Below are positions 10,376 through 20,886 of a stretch of DNA of 48,425 nt, in pieces. Origin of the DNA: Azolla pinnata (lineage: Eukaryota; Streptophyta; Polypodiopsida; Salviniales; Salviniaceae). The stretch spans positions 5,195-53,619 of the forward strand of contig JBBBWG010029344.1 in the NCBI GenBank assembly GCA_037176905.1, read 5' to 3'. The translations under genes were made by a program, and so were the position numbers. The first letter of the stretch is position 1. Each line of letters begins with the position of its first letter. The notes beneath the pieces were generated by a model, which was not told the origin of the DNA, ran no database searches, and was given only the letters and a program-made list of their open reading frames with translations.

Positions 10376-12838
10376 CAGTGTCTGGAGCAGATTACCCATC
10401 AATCGGAACATGTTCCTTCTTCCATGGACCGGGCGGAGTCTTTGCAGGAAACACAGCGCTTACATCGATGAGCCCTCCATGAGACAGATGCCAAAGATAA
10501 TGGAGCCTATGAGGTTGTATTGTTATGGCGTTGCTTAGTATTTGTTGATTTATGAGATGCTTCACTGATTATACAAGGCATATCGATGTTATGATGATGG
10601 TGATGGTAACAACGTGATGATGTGGATCAGCATCAGGTGAAGAATCTGTTGAATGCATCGATGGACAAGCATGATCAATACATTGAAGAGGGCGTATTAC
10701 TCCATATAATTGCAGTTGATCTGTAGAAGGCTGAATAGTCCATACAACTGAAATTAACCGCAATTCTCTGATTGAGGGTTGAAGAGAGCCGATCAATGCA
10801 TATAAATGTAATTAGTCGGTAGATTAGCATCTTGCTTGTACGCATAAAAACTGCATCTTCTAAGCACCTTAGCTAGCTGTTTCAATTCCAGATCCCCAAT
10901 GACCACTCTCCTAATCATGCATGTGGTTCGATCGCAACGATGTTGGTCCTATCAGTGCTATCTATTGCTTGATGTATGATGTAGTGCACCCATTGCGAAC
11001 AGATCCTACCACTTTGAAGCCAACCAATGTGACCAAACTAGTTGGGCAATGGATCCAATGACATATTACTCATTATGACCATTGACATCTGTCTCTGACC
11101 CTGCCAATGACCAAGCGTGCTGCCAATGTATGTATCATTGGACTTGATGTATTTCCAACAAAAATCAGTTTTGTTGTTGCTGTTATGGTTCTGTAGATGA
11201 TCTGGCGAGTCGAGAAACCATCGTCACTCGGGTCGAGCCTCGTTCTTTGAAAGCCGGAAGTTGAGATAAAGCAAGGATTCATCGAACTCGTTCGAAGATT
11301 TGCATAAGTTTCTTATTATGGTTGACTTTCCGGGAAGCTAGAAATGCAGTAATGGATCGTGGGATGATTGGATGAGGTAGGAGCTAACAAGGTTTTGATC
11401 TTCTTGCAGGCAAAGTGTAGAAACACCATGTCTAGCGCACTCGTTCTTCTATGGCTCTCTTTAAGTATGTGGGCTCGACTCGAGTTCAGTTTGAGGTTAA
11501 CTGTGCCCAATACCTTGTCCATTTGATAAAGTCCAGAGCCGCATCAAGCCATCAATTATATAGTTTTGATCATGGAAAACAGTGTATAGCAGGAGTTGAA
11601 TTAAGTGATCCAGCAAATGACAATGAAGGTTAGGGAGTATCAATGATAATGCTCCGCTTAATTAAGAGGGGGAGAAAGAAGAAGAGATTGGTTCTACCAA
11701 TTAAATGACCCATCTAAACGCGATATCAGCTATATTTGCAAGATTATTAGCAACATGAGATTAGGGTTTAGCAACCTCTAAATATTGGGTTTTGTGGGTG
11801 CATGATCTCAAGTTCACCTCCGAATGTTATGAGCACATTGATGGATGAAATTTGTATGCATGCATGTATCTATGCATATCATATCCTGCTGCTTCCCACA
11901 GTTGAATGCACATCATGCTCCAGAAAACCATCATTTGTGCCAAGTTGATGTTCATTTCAATCTTCAGCAACAGGATGGAATGACCAGTAAATGTGATACC
12001 ATATCCATGCCTTTAAACTGTCAACAGAATATCATGATGCTTCAGCTTTAAGAATTCACATTGAACAACAATGGGGTTTAGTCAGACAGGGTTGTACACT
12101 TCACAATCAAAGGCAGGCAAGTGGCATCTTTCTTTCTTTCAAGTTGCTCAGGAAAGACAGATAAGAGGAATATAGATGGCAAAAGCAAAAACACCAACAG
12201 CCAGCAGAACGCAACAAGAAGTGGTCCCTTGCTCCACCAAAACGGAGGTACAGATCATTCTAGCCAGATTTCCTTTTTCTATCTTATATATACATTGAGG
12301 CTTCGATCCCCATCCCCGCGAAATTTCGAGGAAAGATCTTGTGGAACATTACTCTTGCTTCCAAATTTGTCTTCTTTTCTCTCCTGACATGTCACTATCC
12401 CTTTGTCACGGCCAACTAATGTCAGCTATGGTTTAACCACATGACCCTTCTTTCAAGCTTCTTCTTCACCGTTATTCAAAGCAATATGCTTTGCTCCGAA
12501 ATCCCGACATGGCCAGCTAATGAGTACAGGGCACATAAAACAATTTCCCCAAAGAACAATCCACATTACTTGCTGCTGAAGATGTATAGTTTTAACAAAC
12601 AGACAGAAAAAGAAGAAAGAAAAGAAAAAAACATATGGACACTAAATGTGTGTTTGATAGGAAGATACATGGAAAGGCTTGGAAAAAAAACACTGGCAAC
12701 ACATAGTGTATATATGCTTATTTGGAGATGTCTAGTCAAACAAAGAGGCCATGGGGTGAGAGCTTCATCCATTGCTTATTTCAAGATGATGGATAAATGG
12801 AAAAACAAGCCACTCAATTTGCAATGGGACAGAAGAAC
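10376..12838. other. gene-poor interval downstream of the Aux/IAA gene
   Basis: Only short open frames without family resemblance. Contains a small GATGGT patch (10590-10615) and an LRR-unrelated AT-rich background. The part nearest 12942 should contain the Aux/IAA 3' UTR and poly(A) site on the minus strand. Confidence 0.45.
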
Positions 12839-12906
12839 ATCGCTCGATTGATTGATTGATTGGTTGGTTGGTTGGTTGCTTGCTCGCTCGCTCGCTTGCT
12901 TGAGCA
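12839..12906. repeat. compound tetranucleotide repeat GATT-GGTT-GCTT/GCTC
   Basis: Runs of GATT, then GGTT, then GCTT/GCTC lie back to back, the pattern left by stepwise mutation inside a 4-bp repeat. Lies just past the Aux/IAA stop codon, so probably in its 3' UTR. Confidence 0.85.
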
Positions 12907-12941
12907 ATTGATTGGTTTGGTTGGTTGAGTGAACCATCAAA

Positions 12942-15181
12942 TCAAGCACTTCTGAACACTGAGTTGTATGTAGCCGAGCTATTAGCTTCTGAGGATCGAG
13001 TTATGCGTAATCTTCTGACACTTGAGATGAACATGCTGTAAACAAGCAAGCCAAAAAAGCAGCAGTGAAGGGTTATTTATGGCATGATACATATCTCAGC
13101 AGGTTTCAGACGCTTATTGCGTAATTTACAAGAGTACTCCTAGAATCATCCCATAAAATTTACCAACAAAATGCTTAAATTGGAAGGGCATTCTTGAAAA
13201 TGCTTGCAAAAACAAAAGGTCGGAATATATGAAAGAGAGTACATTGACATCATGAAACGCAGGACAAAAGTGAGCTCTTTCATTATACCTCCAGGGGACA
13301 TCTCCAACAAGCATCCAATCGCCATCTTTATCTTCATATGTTAGAACGAAATCTGAGGCAGTACTAAGCAAGAAGTGTTGCTCTCTTCCAGGGGTGACTC
13401 GACAGGGTCCTTGTGCTGCTCAATGATCACAAATCACAATAATTGATGAGCCTTTCACAACCATTCATCAAACTAAATATCAAAAGCATTCTAAACAAAA
13501 CAATGCATTTTATGCAATGAAAATGCACCGTGGATCGTATCATACCCTGGTACCCATTGGGTGAAAGCATGAGAATAGGAATGCACATAGTTTGTCCAAG
13601 TGATTACTAATTAGCTCTGGAAAAAACTGTGTACTTCACTACACCACAAGATCAGATTCGATACATTTAAAGACAAACTAAGGATATCTATCATAATTAA
13701 AAATGAACTTGTTTTCGGACATCGTTTCTGGTTCACCTTTTAGCCAACTACACATTTGAAGCAGCTAATTCAATAGCTGAATTTTCAGCCGGGTTAAGTG
13801 TTCTCAGTCGCATACTTATTAGCTGTTTACAACCCAAGTATATACAAGGGTATGGTGTTTAAAAATAGCTGTTTGGATATGCTTATTAGCTGCTAAATTT
13901 GCAGCAGCTAACTAGATAGCTGATTAGCTAAGCCCATGTTCCTGTTCTCACATTTGGCCTCTTTGTGGATGCTAGAAATTTTTAACCTCTTACATAATCT
14001 AATTATGTTTTCCAGAAGAAGAAAAAAGCTTTCTTGCGCACCAGTATATGAAGGCTGAAACATCTCTTCTAATGCTTGCATTAGGGTTTCGTATGAGGTA
14101 TATGCATTGAGATCGACCTTCCGCCCCACAGTGATGCCATCCATGTTAACCTTCACGAACGTCTCGACAGGCCTCACGAATGTCTGCCTTCGGTAGCATC
14201 GAACTGGAGGCCATCCCACAATTTGGTCTCTGGTGTAGCAATTCATACAAAAGAAGAAAAAAATAAACAAAAAAAATCGGGTAGAAACAGAAGGGGGAAA
14301 CTACTCTTACAAGATTATTCAATGACTCATTTTGGAAAAATGAAAACCAAAGATAAAGACATCACAAATCATGCATCCTTTTCTCTACTTTATAATTAAT
14401 TTTTGTAAACCAAATGTGCGCCTTGATTTTTACAATTTTGGGTGGGCACAAAGTAATGCCTGAGATTCTTGTGGTGAAAACGTCAAAATGAAGATTTCTA
14501 CTACTGAATCTGCGAAAAGCTTTTCCAAACAAGAAGAAAAGATATAGAATTCAACAGGACTTCTGCCGAAGATTGACAGTAAAACGTTAGGGATTTTTTT
14601 ACCAGCAATGTTTTCATCAAACCTCGCTAGAATGCCATATGCGAAGATCGAAAGATCAGTCTAATATGTCCAGAAAAAAATGTTTAGGGTTTCATAAGAT
14701 GTGAAAAGGTCGGCTACATAAATTAATGGAAGACTTACACCCTAACCCATACAACACTACAATTAATGTATACAAACATGATATACGAATATCACATCAC
14801 ATTTTTCTGGCGACTTGTTATCAGGAAGTTCAAATTTTTATCTGAGAAAGAGAAAGCATGAAACTCACCCATTTTTATCTGAGATAACACTGGTGAAAAG
14901 ACGAAGAAGAGGAAGAAGATGATGATGAAGATGATGAAGAAGAAGAAGAAGAAGAAGAAGAAGAAGAAGAGAAAAACACTTACTTAGCAGGTGGAGGTGC
15001 AAAAATTTCTAGTTCTTCATTGGTAGTCTCGGATCGCGGCTCAAGGGAGGGCTCAATTTTTCTCAAGTTCTCAGTTGGGTCTAGCTTCCACATCGGGATG
15101 GAGGGTTTCGCGCTCGGATTGGACAAAGCTACCTCAGTGGAGTAGCTCCGCTTCACGCCTATCTTCTTCTTCGAGATCGAG

Positions 15182-15216
<35 letters not shown>

Positions 15217-15546
15217 GCCAAATGGAGCCTCTACTGTTGATGAAGGCGATGAAGAAGAAGAAGAAGAAGAAGAAGAAGGTGATGATGATGATGATGATGA
15301 TGGTGAAGGAATAGGATTGTGGGTCTTCAAGCTCAAGCTCAATCCGAGGCCTAGATCGAGGGCTTCGTCTGCGTTGTCATCATGAGCAGGGCGCGGAGAT
15401 GGTGGTGTGGTCGATGACGACGAAGAAGAAGATGATGATGAAACCGAGTCCGAGGAAGAAGAAGAAGCTGCAAAAACCATGTAATTGTGCTCCTTGAGAG
15501 GGAGAGCTCCGACATCTCTTCCGTTCTGCTCTGCAAATTTATTCAT
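12942..15546 (-). CDS. Aux/IAA auxin-response repressor, complete
   Basis: Exons in transcript order are 15546-14984, 14229-13994, 13415-13289 and 13035-12942, joining in phase to 339 residues. Domain I has an EAR repression motif [12 protein letters not shown] at ~63-74 (TOPLESS binding in the family). Domain II is the degron GWPPVR at ~193-198, bound by TIR1/AFB with auxin. Domains III/IV form the PB1 dimer domain: [16 protein letters not shown], then [18 protein letters not shown], ending [11 protein letters not shown]. The intron after DVPW is at the family's usual place. A KR element (VKRSYS) precedes domain II. Exon 1 encodes several poly-Ser runs from microsatellite-like DNA. Exon 2 may instead end at 14042 (also phase 1), removing 16 residues between domains III and IV. 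Family members act as nuclear repressors of ARF factors. Subgroup is uncertain; LKEHNYM near the N-terminus recalls the IAA8/9 type. Confidence 0.93.
13735..13925. mobile_element. possible hAT-type MITE in an Aux/IAA intron
   Basis: The stretch is rich in AGCTGCTAA / TTAGCTGC words in both orientations, including GCTGTTTGGATATGCTTATTAGCTGC, a pattern seen in plant hAT-derived MITEs. An imperfect palindrome, TAGCTGCTAAATTTGCAGCAGCTA, is visible. Clean terminal inverted repeats and an 8-bp target duplication could not be fixed by eye. Confidence 0.3.
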
Positions 15547-15547
15547 T

Positions 15548-15561
15548 GGGGGGGGGGGGGG
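15548..15561. repeat. poly-G/poly-C run beside the Aux/IAA start codon
   Basis: Fourteen G on the plus strand, i.e. fourteen C in the Aux/IAA mRNA ending one base before its ATG (15546). Such a tract could affect initiation or be a length-variable sequencing artefact. Confidence 0.85.
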
Positions 15562-15872
15562 ACAAACAAGAAACGGAATCGATCGCGAGAGGGAGATGGA
15601 GAGAGAAAGGCAGATAGAGATCCGAACTCTTCTGTCTTTCTTCAGATCCTGGATTTTCTTTCTCAGTGTCCGTTCCTCGATCTCTCTCTCTCTCTTCCTG
15701 ATTCTATCTGTTTTGTTTCTGGTTTCAATCTACTTCATCTGCAGCTCCTTCTTCCTGTGTCTGTGTCTGTGTCCGTTCCTCTGCATCTGTTGCATCTGTT
15801 GCTCTGCTTTCTTCCTCTGGAGATGGAAGTGATGAAGTGAGGGAGAAGACCATCTGCTCTGCAGCAGAGAGA

Positions 15873-15873
15873 G

Positions 15874-15955
<82 letters not shown>

Positions 15956-15966
15956 CGAGAGAGAGA
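15873..15966. repeat. TA then GA dinucleotide microsatellite in the Aux/IAA upstream region
   Basis: About nine TA units (15873-15891) followed by ~35 GA units. Read with the gene on the minus strand this is a long CT tract about 330-420 bp upstream of the start, a common feature of plant 5' leaders and promoters. Confidence 0.9.
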
Positions 15967-16132
15967 AGCGCGTCTGTGTTGGTGGGTCCTTTTCCTTCTG
16001 CTTCTGCTTTCTGTTCCTTCACGAGATCGGAGCAGAAGAGAAGGGGAAAGAAGGGGCTGTCGGCTCAGAAGCGGACACAACAGTTGCTTCTGTTTTTCCA
16101 TGGCGGGGACGAAGGAGCGGAAAGGGGAAAAG

Positions 16133-16600
16133 CAGAAGAAGAAGAAGAAGAAGCAGAAGCAGAAGAAGAAGAAGAAGAAGAAGAAGAAGAAGAAGAAGAA
16201 GAAGAAGAAGAAGGGCCCCACTTCCACAGATTCGAGCTCCATCTCTGGCCCCATTCTTCAGAAAACTGTTACAGTCTCCTTTCTTCTTCTTCTTCTTCTT
16301 CTTCTGCAGCTTCTTCTTGCTTCTTCTGCAGCTTCTTCTGCAGCTTCTTCTGCAGCTTCTTCTTCTTCTGCTTGCTTCTTCTTCTTGCTTCTTCTGCAGC
16401 TTCTTCTTGCTTCTTCTGTAGCTTCTTCTTGCTTCTTCCGTAGCTTCTTCTTCTGCAGCTTCTTCTTGCTTCTTCTTCTGTAGCTTCTTCTTCTGCAGCT
16501 TCTTGCTTCTTCTTGCTTCTTCTTCTGTAGCTTCTTCTTCTGCAGCTTCTTGCTTCTTCTTGCTTCTTCTTCTGTAGCTTCTTCTTCGTCTTCCTGCTAC
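16133..16600. repeat. GAA array followed by a TTCTTCTGCAGC-type array
   Basis: 16133-16213 is nearly pure GAA. From about 16275 to 16600 the other strand polarity dominates: CTTCTTCTGCAGC and CTTCTTGCTTCTT words repeat with triplet spacing. Together they form a purine-rich block and a pyrimidine-rich block in inverted orientation separated by ~65 bp of unique sequence. A small GCCATC run follows at 16636-16680. All frames are open as an artefact. Confidence 0.9.
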
Positions 16601-16804
16601 TTCCCCTGCACCTGCCTCTGCTTCTGCTTCATCACCATCGCCGCCATCGCCGCCATCGCCGCCATCGCCATCGCCATCGCCGGCAACACAGATCTGCTTC
16701 TTCCTTGCGGGCTTCTCGCTTCTTTCCCTCGGCAAAACTGTCGCTTTCGCCCCTCCGACAGCTTGTCGAACGCCCACCGAATCTCGCTCATCTGCTCCTC
16801 TCTT

Positions 16805-17270
16805 CTGTCCATGTCCCCAACGCATACATGCATCCACATGCATGCGCCACATACGTACATACGTACGTACATACGCACATGCGTACGTACATATGTACGT
16901 GTGTGCGTATGTACGTACGTACGAGCGTATGTGTTCTGTCCATGTCCCCAACGCATGCATGCATCCACATGCATGCGCCACATGCATGCGCCACATACGT
17001 ACATACGTACGTACATACGCACATNNNNNNNNNNNNNNNNNNNNNNNNNNNNNNNNNNNNNNNNNNNNNNNNNNNNNNNNNNNNNNNNNNNNNNNNNNNN
17101 NNNNNNNNNNNNNNNNNNNNNNNNCCAACGCATGCATGCATCCACATGCATGCGCCACATGCATGCGCCACATACGTACATACGTACGTACATACGCACA
17201 TACGTATGTACGTATGTACGTGTGTGCGTGTATATGTACGTACGTACGAGCGTATGTGTCCGTGCATGTG
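16805..17270. repeat. ~132-bp palindrome-rich minisatellite with ACGT/GCATGC words
   Basis: The unit begins CTGTCCATGTCCCCAACGCA and contains GCATGCATGC and TACGTACGTACATACGCACAT. Copies start near 16805 and 16937, and a third lies right of the assembly gap. Related GCATGCATGC runs continue to ~17410. Confidence 0.88.
17025..17124. other. assembly gap of 100 N
   Basis: The 77 bases before the gap (16948-17024) and the 77 bases after it (17125-17201) look identical, so the gap sits inside the minisatellite and its true length and copy number are unknown. Confidence 0.99.
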
Positions 17271-17474
17271 CATGCATGCATGCATCCCTCCCCTCCGTCG
17301 CGTGCATGCATGCATCCACCCGCCCATCCATGCTTTGCATGTGGCTGCGCATGCACCCATCCATCCATTCCATGCATGCATGCATGCATGACACGTGTGG
17401 ACGCATGCATGTCACGAGCCTCATGACCCATGCATACCCATGCGCGGACATGCAACATACACCGAAGGCACACC

Positions 17475-17695
17475 CACATGCACATCCACATGCACATCCA
17501 CATGCACTACATGCACATCCACATGCACATCCACATGCACTACATGCACATCCACATGCACTACATGCACATCCACATGCACATCCACATGCACTACATG
17601 CACTACATGCACATCCACATGCACATCCACATGCACATCCACATGCACATCCACATGCACTACATGCACATCCACATGCACATTCACATGCATGG
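17475..17695. repeat. 12-bp minisatellite CACATCCACATG with CACTACATG variants
   Basis: Units CACATGCACATC and CACATGCACTAC alternate about eighteen times. The 12-bp and 9-bp periods are multiples of three, so several frames are open on both strands (Cys-Thr-Ser, Met-His-Ile, Val-His-Val-Asp); none is a credible protein. Confidence 0.92.
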
Positions 17696-17699
17696 ACAT

Positions 17700-18553
17700 G
17701 CATGTACCAGCTCAGTTGAGATGATGGGCCACTCAAGATTTGGCTAATATATATTCTCTCCCCAACAACACTCTGAAGAACAAGAAAAAAAAAATCTTTC
17801 AAAGTGCTGCTGGCCTTTTGGATGTTGTGACCTTTGGGTGAAAAAATCTGGCCTTTTTCTCGCACGATCGGTGTTTGATATACGCGACGGAAAACTGTAT
17901 CGAAACGAAAAGCCGCGCGACGATTCGATTAAGTACGTTTTTAACGCCCACCAAAAATTAGAGATTACGTATTAGCGCCAAAATGTTTAGCATCCAATTA
18001 GTTGATCAATAACGAAATCATTTAGATTCATGAAACTGCTAGCTTTTGTTCGTTGAATACAATAGCAAAGGGGAACCGATCGGATAAACAACATAAGGAA
18101 GCAGGAAGCAAGCAATAAACAGAAGCAGGAAAATTTATGGACCGAGGATTATGAAAAGAGATCAGGGAGAGAAGGACAGGATCCGGTCGACGAGAAGCGA
18201 TTAGGAATTTATGGATCGGCGATCAAACCGGGGCGTTAATCCGCAATTTCTAATTTCTAAGTAGCTAATAAAGTTTGTCTGCATTTTTTTCTTCTCTTTT
18301 CTTGGTCTGATCTGGCTTCTTCATGGCTAGATCAGCGGTTGATCGCTGGCCCTTGCAGATGGCTTTTTTAGCCGTAGTAAACGGATCGTTACTGGCCATG
18401 ATCGCAATCTGTTACTGTCGGAGGCTTTTCACCGAATTTCTTACCAGAGGCTCTGTTCGATTCTGCACTTGAGGCACAGATGTCCCCTTAGCATCTTCTC
18501 CATGTAGATCATGCATCCGACACAAAGATGCTTAACTTGGGTTGTGCAGTAAT
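17700..18553. other. unassigned single-copy DNA
   Basis: AT-leaning sequence without tandem structure. No exon of a recognisable family is visible on either strand. Confidence 0.5.
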
Positions 18554-19094
18554 TGGCATGATGGTGATGGTGATGGTGATGATGATGATGGTGATGGTGA
18601 TGATGGTGGTGATGATGATGGTGATGATGATGATGATGATGATGGTGGTGGCGATTGTGGTGATGGTGATGATGGTGATGATGATGGTGACGATGCTGAT
18701 GATGATGATGATGGTGATGATGGTGGTGGTGATGATGATGGTGATGATGATGGTGGTGGTGGTGATGATGATGGTGATGATGATGATGGTGGTGACAATC
18801 ACGATTGTGGTGATGGTGATGATGGTGATGATTGTGGCGGTGATGATGATGATGGTGGCCATGGGGATGATGATGATGGTGGTGGTGCTGGCGATGGTGA
18901 CAATGGTGATGATGCTGACAATGGTGATGATGGTGATGATGGTGATGATGCTGACAATGGTGATGGTGGTGATGATGGTGATGATGACGACTGTGGTGAT
19001 GGTGGTGGTGGTTCATGATGATGATGGTGGTGATGATGATGGTGGCCATGGTGATGATGGTGATGGTAGTGGTGGTGATGTTGATGATGGTGGA
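18554..19094. repeat. ~540-bp GAT/GGT trinucleotide array
   Basis: Almost entirely GAT, GGT and their single-base variants. It is the reverse-complement counterpart of the CAT/CAC array at 2300-3290 and gives false poly-His, poly-Met/Val and poly-Asp/Gly frames. Confidence 0.95.
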
Positions 19095-20701
19095 CCGTAT
19101 ATAAACAACGATCTGTTTCCTCTGCTTCTGACCCCGACCAAATTCTATACGCTGATCGTGTCAATTGGAGTTTCGACCACAATACTGAACACATACCGAA
19201 GACACTAGGTTTCCTATTTTTATTTTATTTTAAAAGCAAGGCTATATACAGGGGAACAGAGTCAGTCGATAGCAGATTGGCTTTCACTGGCCGATCGATG
19301 ACGACAACTGAGATCTCTCAGAAACAGTAAAAAAAAAAAAAAATCTCTCTTTCGGTTCGTCATTTCTCAGTTCTTCCAATTCAGGTGCCCCTTGGATCGA
19401 TCGATTCGATTCGATCGATCATTTCCATGTGGTTTTCTCTCTCTCTCTTGATGATGTTCAGAAGCACAACCCCATTCTTGTTTGATTTGTTTTTGTAGTT
19501 TTTTTATTTATTCTGTCTGCAGTTCCTTCGATCCGCGCCGAACAGAATAATCAGGGAAAGCCAAAGAAGACAAGGGCTTTTTTTATATATATAAAATTTC
19601 TGTTCTAAGAAGGAATCCCAAACACATGCATCTGCCGAGCTTTCGGAGACAAACACAATCATTGATGTTGAGTTCCAGTATCGGCCTAACGGATACAGGC
19701 CTCTCCATACATACATACATATACACATACATACATACATACATATACACATGCATACATACATACATATACACATACGTACATACGTGTATGCATGCGA
19801 TGAATAATGACCCCAGACGAACGGTAAATTCGATAACAATTATTCGAGTCTTGAGAAATAGGAAGTATGTTCCAGACGAGAAGAATGGTAAATTCGATCA
19901 AATATCTGAGTTTTGATTTTTTCTAAACAAAAGGAAAGCTTCATGAGTGTTAAAAAGAGAGGAGAAGAAAAAAAAAAACCGCATAGCATTCGCAAACGTT
20001 TGCAAACTTCCATTCGTGTTTGTAAAAACCAGAAGCTTTGCAAATGTTTCGTTCTACGTCTGTATGTATGTATGTGTCGATAGGTATCCCGTGTATGTAT
20101 ATGTATATGTATATGTATATGTACATGTATATGTATCTAATTTGACATATAAGACCCTGGAATTAAAATCCGGATTCTTTGTAGTAGCAAAGCCATCTGC
20201 AAGATCCGAAGACAAACAACCTCTCGGAAGAAAAGAAAAGAAAATATATTCAGATGCACGCATACGATGCCCTGAATCTTTGTGCGATGATCTGAATGCA
20301 GATATAGGTTTGACCTCGAAAGTTTTGGGGGAGGGTTCAGGCTCCCAAGGTTTTAGTTTAGGGCCAATAATCTCTCGATGAGCTGTTCCCGAATCGTTAA
20401 CTTATACAGCACGAAAGATAGTAAGGACGCATCAGATGGATCAAAAGCCTTGACATCACTCGCAGCATCGCGAAGGATTCTGGAGGAGGCCCTTCTTCTT
20501 CTTCTTCTTCTTCTTCTTCTTCTTCTTCTTCTTCTTCTTCTTTTAATGCCCTTGCCGAGGAATAGGCTTTCATAGATCAGTTTAGCAAAAGGGTTAGATC
20601 ATTGGGATGGGAGCGAAGTAAAGCTCCAGCACGCAACCGTGGAGTCGTCTTCTTGTTCGATACGAGTTTTGAAGGGGGGCTCCTCGAGATCGATCGATCG
20701 A
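19095..20701. other. intergenic region with scattered microsatellites
   Basis: Holds CATA repeats at 19705-19795, TATG repeats at about 20065-20136 and a TTC run at 20491-20542. No gene is recognisable. Near 20785-20815, CTTTGCTCTG words occur, the reverse complement of words in the 26-bp repeat at 47365-47717, possibly by chance. Confidence 0.5.
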
Positions 20702-20710
20702 TCTATATAG
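20702..20710 (+). promoter_or_regulatory. candidate TATA box of the GDSL gene
   Basis: TCTATATAG lies 177 bp before the GDSL start codon in a suitable position for a leader of about 150 bp. It follows a GATC-rich stretch. No transcript evidence is available. Confidence 0.4.
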
Positions 20711-20886
20711 ACACAAGCATTCGATAGAGATCTTTAGCCCATCTCCGGTTCATCCTCTCATCCAGTCTCTGCTTGTGCAAGCCGAGCTCCGCTTTGCTCT
20801 GCTTTGCTCTGCTCTACTCGATCTGGAGTTTTCTGGAAGGTTCTAGAAAGTTCTTTCCCTCTTAACTCTGATTCATCGAATCTGAG

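Noticed and set aside
16019-17865. Very long open frames on both strands crossing the assembly gap
   Set aside because: They pass through N bases and triplet, 12-bp and 132-bp repeats; no domain is recognisable.
18441-19208. Poly-His, poly-Asp/Gly and poly-Met/Val frames
   Set aside because: All derive from the GAT/GGT array; a His-rich metal-binding protein is not supported, as there is no start context or non-repeat conserved part.
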